DNA of 35,606 bases from contig SIBH01000008.1 in NCBI GenBank assembly GCA_009695285.1, positions 1 through 35,606 on the forward strand. The letters are read 5' to 3'. The translations under genes were made by a program, and so were the position numbers. Source of the stretch: Pedosphaera sp. Its GTDB lineage: Bacteria > Verrucomicrobiota > Verrucomicrobiia > Limisphaerales > SIBH01. A model generated the notes under the pieces. The model did not search any database, had not been told where the DNA came from, and saw nothing but the letters and a program-made list of their open reading frames with translations. Of this stretch, positions 24,789-32,190 are shown piece by piece (the first letter of the stretch is position 1; every line of letters begins with the position of its first letter).

Positions 24789-26180
24789 ATGAACACACCA
24801 TCCTCCTCCCCATCGGCCGGCCCGGAAACACGCCGGAGCTTCCTCCGCAAAACCGCCACCGCCACCGCCGTGGTCGCCGCCACCGGCTTCATCAGGACGC
24901 CGATTTACGGCCAGGCCACCGCGCCCTCGGTGAACGTCATCGGCGCGAACAACAAAATCACCGTCGGCCACATCGGCGTCGGCGGCCAGGGCTTGAACGC
25001 CCACGTCCGCACCGTCTGCGACAGCTTCAAGGAAAACAACGTCATGCCCGTCGCGGTCTGCGACGTCTCCAAGACGCGCGTCCGCGTCGCCTCGGAGGTG
25101 ATCACGCAGAAAACCACCACGACCCCGGAAGGCTTCGACAATTACCAGAAGCTGCTCGCCCGAAAAGACATTGACGCCATCTTCTGTGCCACGGTCGATC
25201 ACTGGCACACGCGCGTCTCGGTGGACGCGCTCAACGCTGGCAAGCATGTCTATGTCGAGAAGCCGATGACGCGCTACCTGGCCGAGGCGTTTGAGATTTA
25301 CGACACGGTCAAGAAGACCGGGAAGATTTTACAGGTCGGCTCGCAGGGCTGCTCGGACATGAAATGGCACCGGGCGGCGGAACTGATTCGCGCGGGGAAG
25401 ATCGGCCCCATCGTCATGTCGCAGGGCAGCTACATGCGGAACAACGCGAAGGGCGAGTGGAATTACGCCATCCAGGACTGGTGCAAGCCGGACGATTTGA
25501 ACTGGGACGCCTGGCTCGGCATGGAGATCAAGACGCGCCCCACGTTCGCCCCGGACGATTATTTCCGCTGGCGCAAATACTATCCCTACTGCGCCGGCCT
25601 GCTGGGCGACCTCTTCCCGCACAAACTCCACCCCTACATGCTGGCCACGGGCAATCCGGAGTTCCCCCTGCGCGTCTCCTCCATCGCCAACAAAAAGGTC
25701 CGCACGGACAGAAACACCCCGGGCACCCGCGAGCGCGACGTGCCGGAAATCGTGCAGCTCATCGCCGAGTTCCCCAGCGGCATGACCATGCACATCTGCA
25801 GCGGCACGGTGAACGAACAGGGCACCCAAGAAATGATCCGCGGCCACAAGGCCACCCTCTACATGGCCGGCAATCGCATCGAGATGAAGCCGGAAAAGCC
25901 GTTCACCGACGAAATCGAGCCGATCACCATCCCGGACATCAAACCCGGCGAAAGCGTGGCCAACCATCACAAAAACTGGTTCGAATCCATCCGCGGCAAC
26001 AAACAGCCCAACGCCGGCATCGACCTCGCCATCCGCGTGCAGACGGTCATCTCGCTCGCCGAAATGTCCGAACGCCTGAACATGATGTGCCTCTTCGACG
26101 AGAAGACGCGCAAAGTCACCACCGGCAACGGCTATCAAATCCCCCTCCTCACCTACGGCTCCATCAAGGGCGAGTCCTGA
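24789..26180 (+). CDS. Tat-exported Gfo/Idh/MocA family oxidoreductase
   Basis: The 463-residue protein starts with a twin-arginine signal (RRSFLRK at 15-21, hydrophobic core, end near 'IYGQA'). A Rossmann fold follows ('VGHIGVGGQGLN', about 59-70), with the family motif 'YVEKP' (E157-K158-P159) and a C-terminal substrate domain. Gfo/Idh/MocA enzymes oxidise or reduce sugars and their derivatives with tightly bound NAD(P). Export by Tat allows the cofactor to be loaded before transport, a pattern typical of Planctomycetes and Verrucomicrobia, where many paralogues exist. The specific substrate is unknown. A strong terminator follows at 26199. Confidence 0.88.
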   Translation: MNTPSSSPSAGPETRRSFLRKTATATAVVAATGFIRTPIYGQATAPSVNVIGANNKITVGHIGVGGQGLNAHVRTVCDSFKENNVMPVAVCDVSKTRVRVASEVITQKTTTTPEGFDNYQKLLARKDIDAIFCATVDHWHTRVSVDALNAGKHVYVEKPMTRYLAEAFEIYDTVKKTGKILQVGSQGCSDMKWHRAAELIRAGKIGPIVMSQGSYMRNNAKGEWNYAIQDWCKPDDLNWDAWLGMEIKTRPTFAPDDYFRWRKYYPYCAGLLGDLFPHKLHPYMLATGNPEFPLRVSSIANKKVRTDRNTPGTRERDVPEIVQLIAEFPSGMTMHICSGTVNEQGTQEMIRGHKATLYMAGNRIEMKPEKPFTDEIEPITIPDIKPGESVANHHKNWFESIRGNKQPNAGIDLAIRVQTVISLAEMSERLNMMCLFDEKTRKVTTGNGYQIPLLTYGSIKGES

Positions 26181-26198
26181 GCGGAACGGTTTCCCACG

Positions 26199-26230
26199 AG
26201 CGGCGGTCCCGGACCGCCGCTCTTTTTTTG
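26199..26230 (+). terminator. Strong rho-independent terminator
   Basis: A 12-base inverted repeat (GAGCGGCGGTCC and its complement) separated by a single C, so a few bases open as the loop, is followed by seven T. It ends the Gfo/Idh/MocA transcript and stops only five bases before the apbE start codon. Confidence 0.8.
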
Positions 26231-26234
26231 CCCG

Positions 26235-27290
26235 ATGCCCACCGCCCCGCCCACCGTCGCCGTCGCACGCCACGCGATGGCGACGCGCTTTGAAATCATT
26301 TTGCACGGCGCGAACGCGGCCTCGTTGCGCGCGGCGGGCGAGGAGGCGTTGAACGAAATTGCCCGGCTCGAAGATCAGCTCAGCCTCTACCGGCCCGCCA
26401 GCGAGATCGCCCGCGTCAACGCCCGCGCCCATCTCGAACCCGTGCGCGTCAGCTCGGAGCTGTTTGCCCTGCTGCAGCACGCGCGGCAACTCCACCGCGA
26501 GACCAACGGCGCGTTCGACATCACCATCGGCCCGCTGATGCGCTGCTGGAGTTTCCTGGGCGGCACCGGTGCGCTGCCCGAGCCCGCCGCGCTGGCCGAG
26601 GCGCGCACAAAAGTGGGAATGGATTTGGTGCAACTCAACAATCTCACTGTCCGCTTCGCGCGTCCCGGCGTGATGCTCGATCTCGGCGCGATTGGCAAAG
26701 GTTACGCCATCGAGCGCGCAGCGGAGTTGCTGCGCGAGGCCGGCGTGACCAGCGCCATTCTGCACGGCGGCACCAGCACGGTTTTCGCGATCGGCCGGCC
26801 ACCGGATGCGGACGGTTGGAAAGTTGCCGTGGACGTGAACGCTGATCTAGAACGCCGGTCTCCGACCCTGCGCAATGATTATGTTGGAGTTCAAGCTTCA
26901 GCTTGTTCCCCGGACAGGCTGAAGCCTGAACTCCAACGGGCCGGGCCGGTTTCACCCATCATCATCCCGTTGCGCGATGAAGCCCTCTCCGTTTCCGCCG
27001 TCTGGGGGAAATCGTTTCAGTCCGGCTCGAAAACCTTGGGTCACGTCCTCGACCCACGCACCGGCGAACCGGCTGACCGCGCCGTGCTCGCCGCCGTCGT
27101 CACCCGCTCCGCGACGGAGAGTGACGCCCTCTCGACGGCGTTGCTGACGGACGGGCCGGAGGCCGTCGAGTGCATCGCCGCGCTGCGTCCCGGCACGCGC
27201 ACGCTGGCCGTGCAGCACACGAATGGACCGATGAAAGTCGCGGCCCAAGGCATCAAGCATCTGCTCATTGGCGGGGCGGAAGAAATTTGA
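26235..27290 (+). CDS. apbE: FAD:protein FMN transferase (ApbE family) with an in-frame palindromic insert
   Basis: The 351-residue product carries ApbE motifs: 'RHAMATRFEIILHG', 'TNGAFDITIGPLMRCWSF', 'LDLGAIGKGYAIERAAELL' (about 148-166), 'ILHGGTSTVFAIG', 'LRDEALSVSAVWGK' and 'HVLDPRTGEPA'. ApbE uses FAD and Mg2+ to attach FMN to Thr/Ser of target proteins such as Rnf or Nqr subunits, usually outside the cytoplasm. No signal peptide is visible on this start. Residues about 204-238 are not part of the family; they are encoded by a palindromic element (26883-26937) and its flanks, which keep the frame. The insert replaces the loop just before the 'IIPLRDEALS' strand, so the enzyme may still fold. 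The start lies five bases after a terminator, with no room for a normal promoter; transcription may come from readthrough. Confidence 0.85.
   Translation: MPTAPPTVAVARHAMATRFEIILHGANAASLRAAGEEALNEIARLEDQLSLYRPASEIARVNARAHLEPVRVSSELFALLQHARQLHRETNGAFDITIGPLMRCWSFLGGTGALPEPAALAEARTKVGMDLVQLNNLTVRFARPGVMLDLGAIGKGYAIERAAELLREAGVTSAILHGGTSTVFAIGRPPDADGWKVAVDVNADLERRSPTLRNDYVGVQASACSPDRLKPELQRAGPVSPIIIPLRDEALSVSAVWGKSFQSGSKTLGHVLDPRTGEPADRAVLAAVVTRSATESDALSTALLTDGPEAVECIAALRPGTRTLAVQHTNGPMKVAAQGIKHLLIGGAEEI
26883..26937. repeat. Palindromic element inside apbE
   Basis: Arms of 22 bases (26883-26904 and 26916-26937) match at 20 positions as an inverted repeat around an 11-base loop. The core again contains GGCTGAAGCC. 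In the apbE frame it is translated as 'VGVQASACSPDRLKPELQ', a sequence foreign to the ApbE family. Confidence 0.8.
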
Positions 27291-27446
27291 GGTGAAAGCC
27301 CGACATCCTAGGTCGCTTCTCCCATTCGTGTGCATTCGTGGTTCCCATTGCGTGGTTCCGCCTGAGACCTCGCCACCATCGGACGGAAAACAACCCCGAA
27401 AACGACCGTTGAAAGCTCGTCGTCAGCCGACTAATTTGACTGCAAC

Positions 27447-28376
27447 ATGCTAGAGAACCGGGATTACATGCGAGAACAGCCATCGTTCGGAGAAGGCCCA
27501 CGGTTTCATTGGTCGGCGAGCGTCGTCCTCATGGTGGTGCTGACCGTGGCCTTCACGGTCCAGTGCTTCAATGACGTGTATATCCGCTCGACCGTCGAAA
27601 GCTGGCTGGCCTTGACTCCGTTCGCCCTGGCCCGCGGATACGTCTGGCAATTGCTGACCTTCCAGTTCCTCCACGTTGATCTCTGGCATCTGATTGGCAA
27701 TCTGCTCGGGCTTTGGTTCTTTGGCCGATTCGTGGAAAATGTGCTTGGAACCCGGCGCTTTCTGGCCGCCTATTTTGGCGCGGGCGTCATCGGCGGCTTG
27801 CTGCAATGCGCCTTGATGCTCCTGTTCCCGGAACATTTTCAGCCGTTCGTGTTCGGAGCCTCCGCCGGCGAAATGGGCATCTTCGCCATCTTCTGCCGGC
27901 TGCAGTCGAGTTCCGAAATCCGCTGGAACTTCATCCTACCGATCCGCGCGGACGTCCTGTTGTGGGTCACGGCCGGCATTTCGCTGTTCTTCACCCTCGT
28001 GCCTTCCCAGCGGGGAGGCAACTACGCCCACGCCGCCCACCTCGGTGGCATCCTAGCCGGTCTCGCCTGGGTGAAACTCGGCTGGCACCTCGACTTTGTC
28101 ACTCTCCCGTGGCAAGGGTTTTTCGCCCGCTGGCGTCGCTGGCGGCCCTTGCAGTCACGGCAACGCAAGCTCGAACTCGTCCGCGTCGCCGCCTCCAAGC
28201 CGGCCCCGTGGCGCAAGCCCAGACCGGACCGGGATGAGGAACCGCCCGCCGGCGATTACATCAGCCAGGAAGTCGATCCGATCCTCGATAAAATCTCCGC
28301 GCACGGCCTCCACAGCCTCACCGAGCGCGAGCGGAAAATCCTCGAAGCCGCCCGCGCGAAGATGTCCAGAAAGTGA
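27447..28376 (+). CDS. Rhomboid-family intramembrane protease with C-terminal extension
   Basis: The 309-residue protein has about six membrane helices. Rhomboid landmarks are the HxxxN motif in 'HLIGNLLGLWFFG' (H81, N85), the serine motif 'FGASAGEMG' (S139) and the catalytic His in 'HAAHLGG' (H198). Rhomboids cleave membrane proteins within or near helices. The soluble C-terminal ~90 residues are basic and then end in 'VDPILDKISAHGLHSLTERE', a short helical domain (DUF6576-like) found after rhomboids in this phylum. A second ATG at 27468 is also possible: a TTGACT at 27436-27441 would place transcription start near it. Confidence 0.85.
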   Translation: MLENRDYMREQPSFGEGPRFHWSASVVLMVVLTVAFTVQCFNDVYIRSTVESWLALTPFALARGYVWQLLTFQFLHVDLWHLIGNLLGLWFFGRFVENVLGTRRFLAAYFGAGVIGGLLQCALMLLFPEHFQPFVFGASAGEMGIFAIFCRLQSSSEIRWNFILPIRADVLLWVTAGISLFFTLVPSQRGGNYAHAAHLGGILAGLAWVKLGWHLDFVTLPWQGFFARWRRWRPLQSRQRKLELVRVAASKPAPWRKPRPDRDEEPPAGDYISQEVDPILDKISAHGLHSLTERERKILEAARAKMSRK

Positions 28377-28488
28377 CGGGCCGGCCGGTTTGTTTTCTCC
28401 CGCGACATTCCTTTTCCTGCCCCGGCCTCCGGCATCGCAGTCCCCGACACGAACTGCGATCAGAAAAAAAAGTCGCGCCGCGGCCGCG

Positions 28489-28517
28489 TTGACTTGCCGG
28501 GCGGTGGCGGTCATATT
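28489..28517 (+). promoter_or_regulatory. Promoter of the UVR-motif gene, probably leaderless
   Basis: TTGACT (28489-28494), a 17-base spacer and CATATT (28512-28517). The ATG at 28524 begins seven bases after the -10 box, exactly where transcription would start. Confidence 0.5.
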
Positions 28518-28523
28518 GGGGGC

Positions 28524-29285
28524 ATGAACTTCGATATTTCGCATCTGCTGGAGAATTGGGACTACCAGGCGGGGCAGGTTATCGTCAGAAAATTTACGGG
28601 TAAAGACGGCCTCGAGAAAATCCAGTTGCGGGTCGATCTCGGCCTGCTGCAGATGAACGCCGCCGGCCGGCCCGACGGGAAACGCCCGATGGGCAATGCC
28701 TCGCTTCTCGAATATTACACCGCGCGCCTAGCGAAACATCGCGCCGCCCACGATGGCGACGACGAGGGATTCGTTTTGAAGCCCGAGGACTGCAGCAAGC
28801 TTCAGTTGGAGGCGCTGCAATATCACCACCGCTACATCTGTCTCCTGCAACTCGAGGACTACCCCGCTGTGGTGCGCGACGCCGAGCGCAATCTCTCCGT
28901 CTTCGAGTTCGTGGAAAAATACGCGGAGGCCGACGAGCTTTCCTGGTCGCTCAACCAGTTCCGCCCGCAGCTCCTGATGATGCACACCCGCGCCACCGCC
29001 ACGCAAAGCCTGGTCGCGAAAAATTTTTCCGAGGCCATCGGCAAGATCGAAGCCGGCGTGGAATCGATCCGCGAATTTTTCCGCACCCACTCGCGCCATG
29101 ATCTGCTCGAGCAGAGCGGCGAGATTCATTCCCTGGAATCGTGGCTGGAAGACATCCGCAACAACCGCCCGCTCTCCAAGCGCGAGAAGCTCGAACTGGC
29201 CCTGCACGAGGCCGTCACGCGCGAAGATTACGAAAAAGCCGCCGCCGTCCGCGACGAACTGCGCAACCTCAAGCCCCAGGACTAA
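28524..29285 (+). CDS. UvrB/UvrC-motif protein of unknown function
   Basis: The 253-residue protein ends in a UVR motif (about 217-250, 'REKLELALHEAVTREDYEKA' then 'AVRDEL'), the helical hairpin found in UvrB, UvrC, ClpC and McsA that mediates protein contacts. The N-terminal ~200 residues are mostly helical, with a 'YYTARLAKHRAAHDGD' segment and TPR-like pairs around 'YHHRYICLLQLEDYPAVVRD'. I do not recognise this part. It is not next to nucleotide-excision repair or clp genes. The ATG follows a promoter directly, and the YqeY gene starts four bases after its stop, so the two form an operon. Confidence 0.75.
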   Translation: MNFDISHLLENWDYQAGQVIVRKFTGKDGLEKIQLRVDLGLLQMNAAGRPDGKRPMGNASLLEYYTARLAKHRAAHDGDDEGFVLKPEDCSKLQLEALQYHHRYICLLQLEDYPAVVRDAERNLSVFEFVEKYAEADELSWSLNQFRPQLLMMHTRATATQSLVAKNFSEAIGKIEAGVESIREFFRTHSRHDLLEQSGEIHSLESWLEDIRNNRPLSKREKLELALHEAVTREDYEKAAAVRDELRNLKPQD

Positions 29286-29288
29286 ACC

Positions 29289-29735
29289 ATGCCCCTGCTC
29301 GAACAACTCCAGGCGGAGATCAAAACCGCCATGCTCGCCAAAAACGCCGGACGGCTCGGCACCCTGCGCCTCCTCAAATCCGCCATCGGCTACGCGCAGA
29401 TTGAAAAGAAGACCGAGAGCCTGCCCGACGCCGAGATCGTGGTCATCGTCCAGAAGGAAGTGAAGAAACGGCGCGACTCGGTGGAGCAATTCACCGCCGG
29501 CGGCCGCCCCGAACTGGCCGCCATCGAAACGTCGGAAATCACCGTGCTCGAAACATTCCTGCCCCAGCAGCTTTCCCCGGAGGAACTGGAGCAGTTGGTG
29601 CGCGCGACGATTCAGGAACTGGGCGCGACCAGCAAGAAGGAGATGGGGCCGGTGATGAAAGCCGTGCAGGCCAAAGCCGCCGGGCGCGCGGAAGGCAAGA
29701 CAATCAGCGGTCTGGTCGGACGACTGCTGCCCTGA
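29289..29735 (+). CDS. yqeY: GatB/YqeY-domain protein
   Basis: This 148-residue protein covers the whole YqeY family: 'LLEQLQAEIKTAMLAKN', 'RLGTLRLLKSAI', 'VVIVQKEVKKRRDSVEQF', 'ITVLETFLPQQLS', and a C-terminal 'GPVMKAVQAKAAGRAEGKTI'. YqeY resembles the tRNA-binding tail of GatB (amidotransferase) and may bind tRNA; its cellular role is not settled. An AGGA lies about eight bases before the ATG. It follows the UVR gene closely, and its TGA overlaps the ATG of the broken gene after it. Confidence 0.9.
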   Translation: MPLLEQLQAEIKTAMLAKNAGRLGTLRLLKSAIGYAQIEKKTESLPDAEIVVIVQKEVKKRRDSVEQFTAGGRPELAAIETSEITVLETFLPQQLSPEELEQLVRATIQELGATSKKEMGPVMKAVQAKAAGRAEGKTISGLVGRLLP

Positions 29736-30178
29736 TGATGAACACGCCTCCAGCCACGGTGAAAGCCGGGTCCGGCTGGGGCTTCAAACACCTCGGCGCG
29801 GCCTAGCTGTCCGGGATTTTGCTGCAATCTCTCCTCCTGCCGTGCCTCTGCAGCACCGGCGTCGCGAACTCAAAATTTGCGCTGGCGTTCGATGCGCTCG
29901 TTCTCCTGCGGATGCTGCTGGCGCGCCACCGGCACGAGACCGGGAAGGATTGGATTTTCTACGCGGTGCTGTGCCTCTCGTCACCCCTCTGGATTGAAGG
30001 ACTGACGCGGCTCGTGCTGGGCGGACACTGCCCCCCCGTCACTTCGCCGGGTAAAGGTGGTAGAGCATCACGTAAACAATCACCCCCGTCACCGACACGT
30101 ACATCCAGAGCGGCCAGGTCCAGCGGGCGATTTTCTTGTGCAGCTCGAACCGCTCCTTCCACGCGCGGTGGAGCGTGA
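29735..30178 (+). pseudogene. Small membrane protein interrupted by an in-frame TAG
   Basis: An ATG at 29735 overlaps the YqeY stop (TGATG). After 23 codons there is a TAG at 29804-29806. The same frame then continues as 'LSGILLQSLLLPCLC', 'ANSKFALAFDALVLLRMLL' and 'KDWIFYAVLCLSSPLWIEG', which looks like a real small membrane protein. Coding character fades near 30030 at a run of seven C (30027-30033), and the nominal stop at 30178 lies inside the opposite DUF420 gene. One extra C would give a stop near 30050, so a second frameshift is possible. The family is not recognised. Confidence 0.55.
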
Positions 30179-30482
30179 TGAAAATCAGCGGCACGATCAC
30201 CACCGCGAGGATGATGTGGCTGATGAGAATGGTGAAATAAACCGGTCGCACCCAGCCCTGCCCTTGAAACGGCGTGCCGCTCTGGCCGGTCGCCTGGCGG
30301 AGCAGATAGTGATACGTGAGGTAGCAGCCAAGAAAGACCGTCGAGATGCAGAACGCCGCGATCATGCAGTTGCGGTGCGCGATCTTTTTCTGCCGCTTGA
30401 TGAAGACGTAGCCGAGCGCGAGGAAGACCGCGCTGGTCGCGTTGAGCGTGGCGTTGATGGCGGGCAGGTCGTGCAGGGTCAT
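30039..30482 (-). CDS. DUF420 family membrane protein (cytochrome oxidase associated)
   Basis: The 147-residue protein has four membrane helices and the DUF420 hallmarks: 'INATLNATSAVFLALGYVFI', 'HRNCMIAAFCISTVFLGCYLTYH', 'YFTILISHIILAV' and 'HKKIARWTWPLWMYVSVTGV'. DUF420 proteins include CtaM, needed to make active haem A-type oxidase in Gram-positives, and conserved His residues suggest metal or haem contact. It is the last gene of the oxidase cluster, four bases after the SCO gene, which supports an assembly role. Confidence 0.85.
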   Translation of the reverse strand: MTLHDLPAINATLNATSAVFLALGYVFIKRQKKIAHRNCMIAAFCISTVFLGCYLTYHYLLRQATGQSGTPFQGQGWVRPVYFTILISHIILAVVIVPLIFITLHRAWKERFELHKKIARWTWPLWMYVSVTGVIVYVMLYHLYPAK

Positions 30483-30486
30483 GGCG

Positions 30487-31122
30487 TCATTTCTCGCGGG
30501 CCAGCGCCTGCACCGCGCTTAAAATTTTCTGCTGCGTGTCCGGCTCGGTGCTGTCGAACCAGCCGCGAATCCGTCCCTGCTGATCCACCAGCACGAACTG
30601 TTGGCTGTGCAAAAAGTATTCCTCGATGCTCGGCGGGTTCTTTTCCGTGTTGTCCACCACGATGAATTTCAGGCCGTTGATCGCCAGCTCGTAAATGTCT
30701 TTTTTCGGTCCGGTCAAAAAATGCCAGCGCTCCGGCGCGGACTGGTGGCGCTCACCGTATTTTTGGAGGACGGCTGGCGTGTCGAAACCGGGGTCCGCCG
30801 TCAGCGAGATGAATTTGACCGGCTGGCCCGGGGCGATGGCGGTTTGCAGCGCGGCCATTTTTCGGCTCATGCGTTCGCAGGCAATCGGACAGCGGCTGAA
30901 GATGACGTCGGCGATCCAGACCTGGCCGAGCAGATGGGAGCCGGAGACCACCTGGCCGAGCTGGTTGGTGAGGGTGAACGCGGGGACTTTTCCGAAGACG
31001 CCCGGCGGCGGTTCCAGTTTCGGAGCCAGCTTCTCGCGGACGAAGACGAACGCGATGACCAGCGTGGTCGCGGCCAGCGCGCCCCAGACCAGCCATTCGA
31101 TTTTAGGTCGGGATTGATTCAT
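30487..31122 (-). CDS. sco1: SCO1/SenC copper chaperone for cytochrome oxidase
   Basis: The 211-residue protein is anchored by one N-terminal helix (about 10-28) and has a thioredoxin-like domain. Copper ligands are visible: C78 and C82 in 'SRCPIACERM', and H172 in 'EEYFLHSQQFVLVD'. SCO proteins deliver copper to, or reduce, the CuA site of oxidase subunit II, outside the inner membrane. Position between coxB and the DUF420 gene fits that job. Segments 'VKFISLTADPGFDTPAVL' and 'LTGPKKDIYELA' are typical of the family. Confidence 0.92.
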   Translation of the reverse strand: MNQSRPKIEWLVWGALAATTLVIAFVFVREKLAPKLEPPPGVFGKVPAFTLTNQLGQVVSGSHLLGQVWIADVIFSRCPIACERMSRKMAALQTAIAPGQPVKFISLTADPGFDTPAVLQKYGERHQSAPERWHFLTGPKKDIYELAINGLKFIVVDNTEKNPPSIEEYFLHSQQFVLVDQQGRIRGWFDSTEPDTQQKILSAVQALAREK

Positions 31123-31182
31123 GGAGCCATTCTGGTCAGACCGTCAGCCAACGAACGGCGGCCCGCGACCCGGCCAGTCGGA

Positions 31183-31935
31183 TCACTCGAAGCTCTCTTC
31201 GCCGGCGTTGGTCTTGAGCCATTGGTCGAATTCCGCCGGCTTGAGCACCTTGAGCAGCCCGATCATGCTGGAGTGGCCCACGCCGCAAAGTTGCGCGCAG
31301 TTGATCTGGAATTTGCCTTCCTTGATCGCCTTGAAGTGCAGCGGAATGTTCATGCCGGGAATGGCATCCTGCGTCACGCGCATGGAATTCAATTTGAAGG
31401 AGTGGATCACGTCGAGCGAACCGAGGTGGATGATCACGTCCTTGTCCACGGGGATGGCGATCTCCGACGAGACCTTGTTGACCACATCGTCCTTGCCCTT
31501 GCCGATCCGGTTAATGCCGGTCGGGTTGTTATTGGCAACGAATTTGGTGTCCTGATCGCCGAACTGGCCGTCCGCACCCGGATAGTGGGCGATCCAGTTG
31601 AACTGTCGTCCAGTCACACGAATGACGACGGATTCTTTTTCCTTGGGAAATTCATCGACGGCCCTGGCCCAGAGCGGTATGGCGAATCCGATCAGCAGCA
31701 CGGCCTCAATGGTGGCGATGCCGACCTCCACCCAGGTCGAGAGGTGGTTCTGCACGCCGGTGTGGCTGGCCTGCGGGTTTCGGGATTTACGGAAGCGGAA
31801 CAGGACGTAGATGAAATAAGCCAGCCAGCCGACGAAGAGAATGAGCATCAGCCCGTGGACGAGCCAACTCAGCCGGTCGAGCGCAGCGCCGTGATGCGAG
31901 GCGATGAGCGGGGTTCCAAAAAAATGTTCGTTCAT
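31183..31935 (-). CDS. coxB: Cytochrome c oxidase subunit II
   Basis: The 250-residue protein has two N-terminal helices (about 24-46 and 70-90) and a periplasmic cupredoxin domain with CuA ligands H178, C213, C217, H221 and M224 ('DVIHSF', 'CAQLCGVGHSSM'). The residue between the cysteines that is usually Glu is Gln (Q215); it ligates through its backbone, so CuA should still form. There is no fused cytochrome c domain. Subunit II takes electrons from cytochrome c or another donor and passes them to subunit I. The N-terminus has no clear lipoprotein signal. Confidence 0.93.
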   Translation of the reverse strand: MNEHFFGTPLIASHHGAALDRLSWLVHGLMLILFVGWLAYFIYVLFRFRKSRNPQASHTGVQNHLSTWVEVGIATIEAVLLIGFAIPLWARAVDEFPKEKESVVIRVTGRQFNWIAHYPGADGQFGDQDTKFVANNNPTGINRIGKGKDDVVNKVSSEIAIPVDKDVIIHLGSLDVIHSFKLNSMRVTQDAIPGMNIPLHFKAIKEGKFQINCAQLCGVGHSSMIGLLKVLKPAEFDQWLKTNAGEESFE

Positions 31936-31944
31936 TGATTAAAT

Positions 31945-32190
31945 TCAGTTGAATCGGTTTTGCCCGGCGTTGACGGCGGCTGATTTCCGCGCCAGAAAAA
32001 TAAAGAAGGCGGCGATCCCGGCCAGCACGGTGACCACGACCACCAGCAGCGTGAAGATGCCGGCGTTCATGCCCTCGGCCATCTTGGAATCGGACTTGCC
32101 AAAGCAGGTGGAGCAGGCGAACAGCGCCTGCGGGGCAAGGCCGAAGGCCAGGGCCGGCAGGGTGAAACAAAATTTCAAAGGGCGCTTCAT
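31945..32190 (-). CDS. Small membrane protein with exported CxxC motif
   Basis: The 81-residue product has a signal-like N-terminus ending 'QALFA', immediately followed by C26-S-T-C29-F-G, with M37 and M41 nearby ('KMAEGMNAG'), then one membrane helix (about 45-67) and a short basic tail. The CxxC and Met cluster on the outer side could bind copper or act in thiol chemistry, and its place between subunit IV and coxB points to oxidase assembly. This is inference; I do not know a named family. The ATG overlaps the stop of the upstream 68-residue gene as ATGA. Confidence 0.7.
   Translation of the reverse strand: MKRPLKFCFTLPALAFGLAPQALFACSTCFGKSDSKMAEGMNAGIFTLLVVVVTVLAGIAAFFIFLARKSAAVNAGQNRFN

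Noticed and set aside
28434-28471. Hairpin ATCGCAGT/ACTGCGAT followed by eight A
   Set aside because: On the plus strand the tail is A, not T, and on the minus strand the T-run comes before the stem, so it is not a rho-independent terminator in either direction.
4087-29806. Stop-codon reassignment or programmed readthrough to explain the internal stops
   Set aside because: All three stop codons are involved, all three also end intact genes in the window, and no recoding signal such as a SECIS-like stem is evident beside them.
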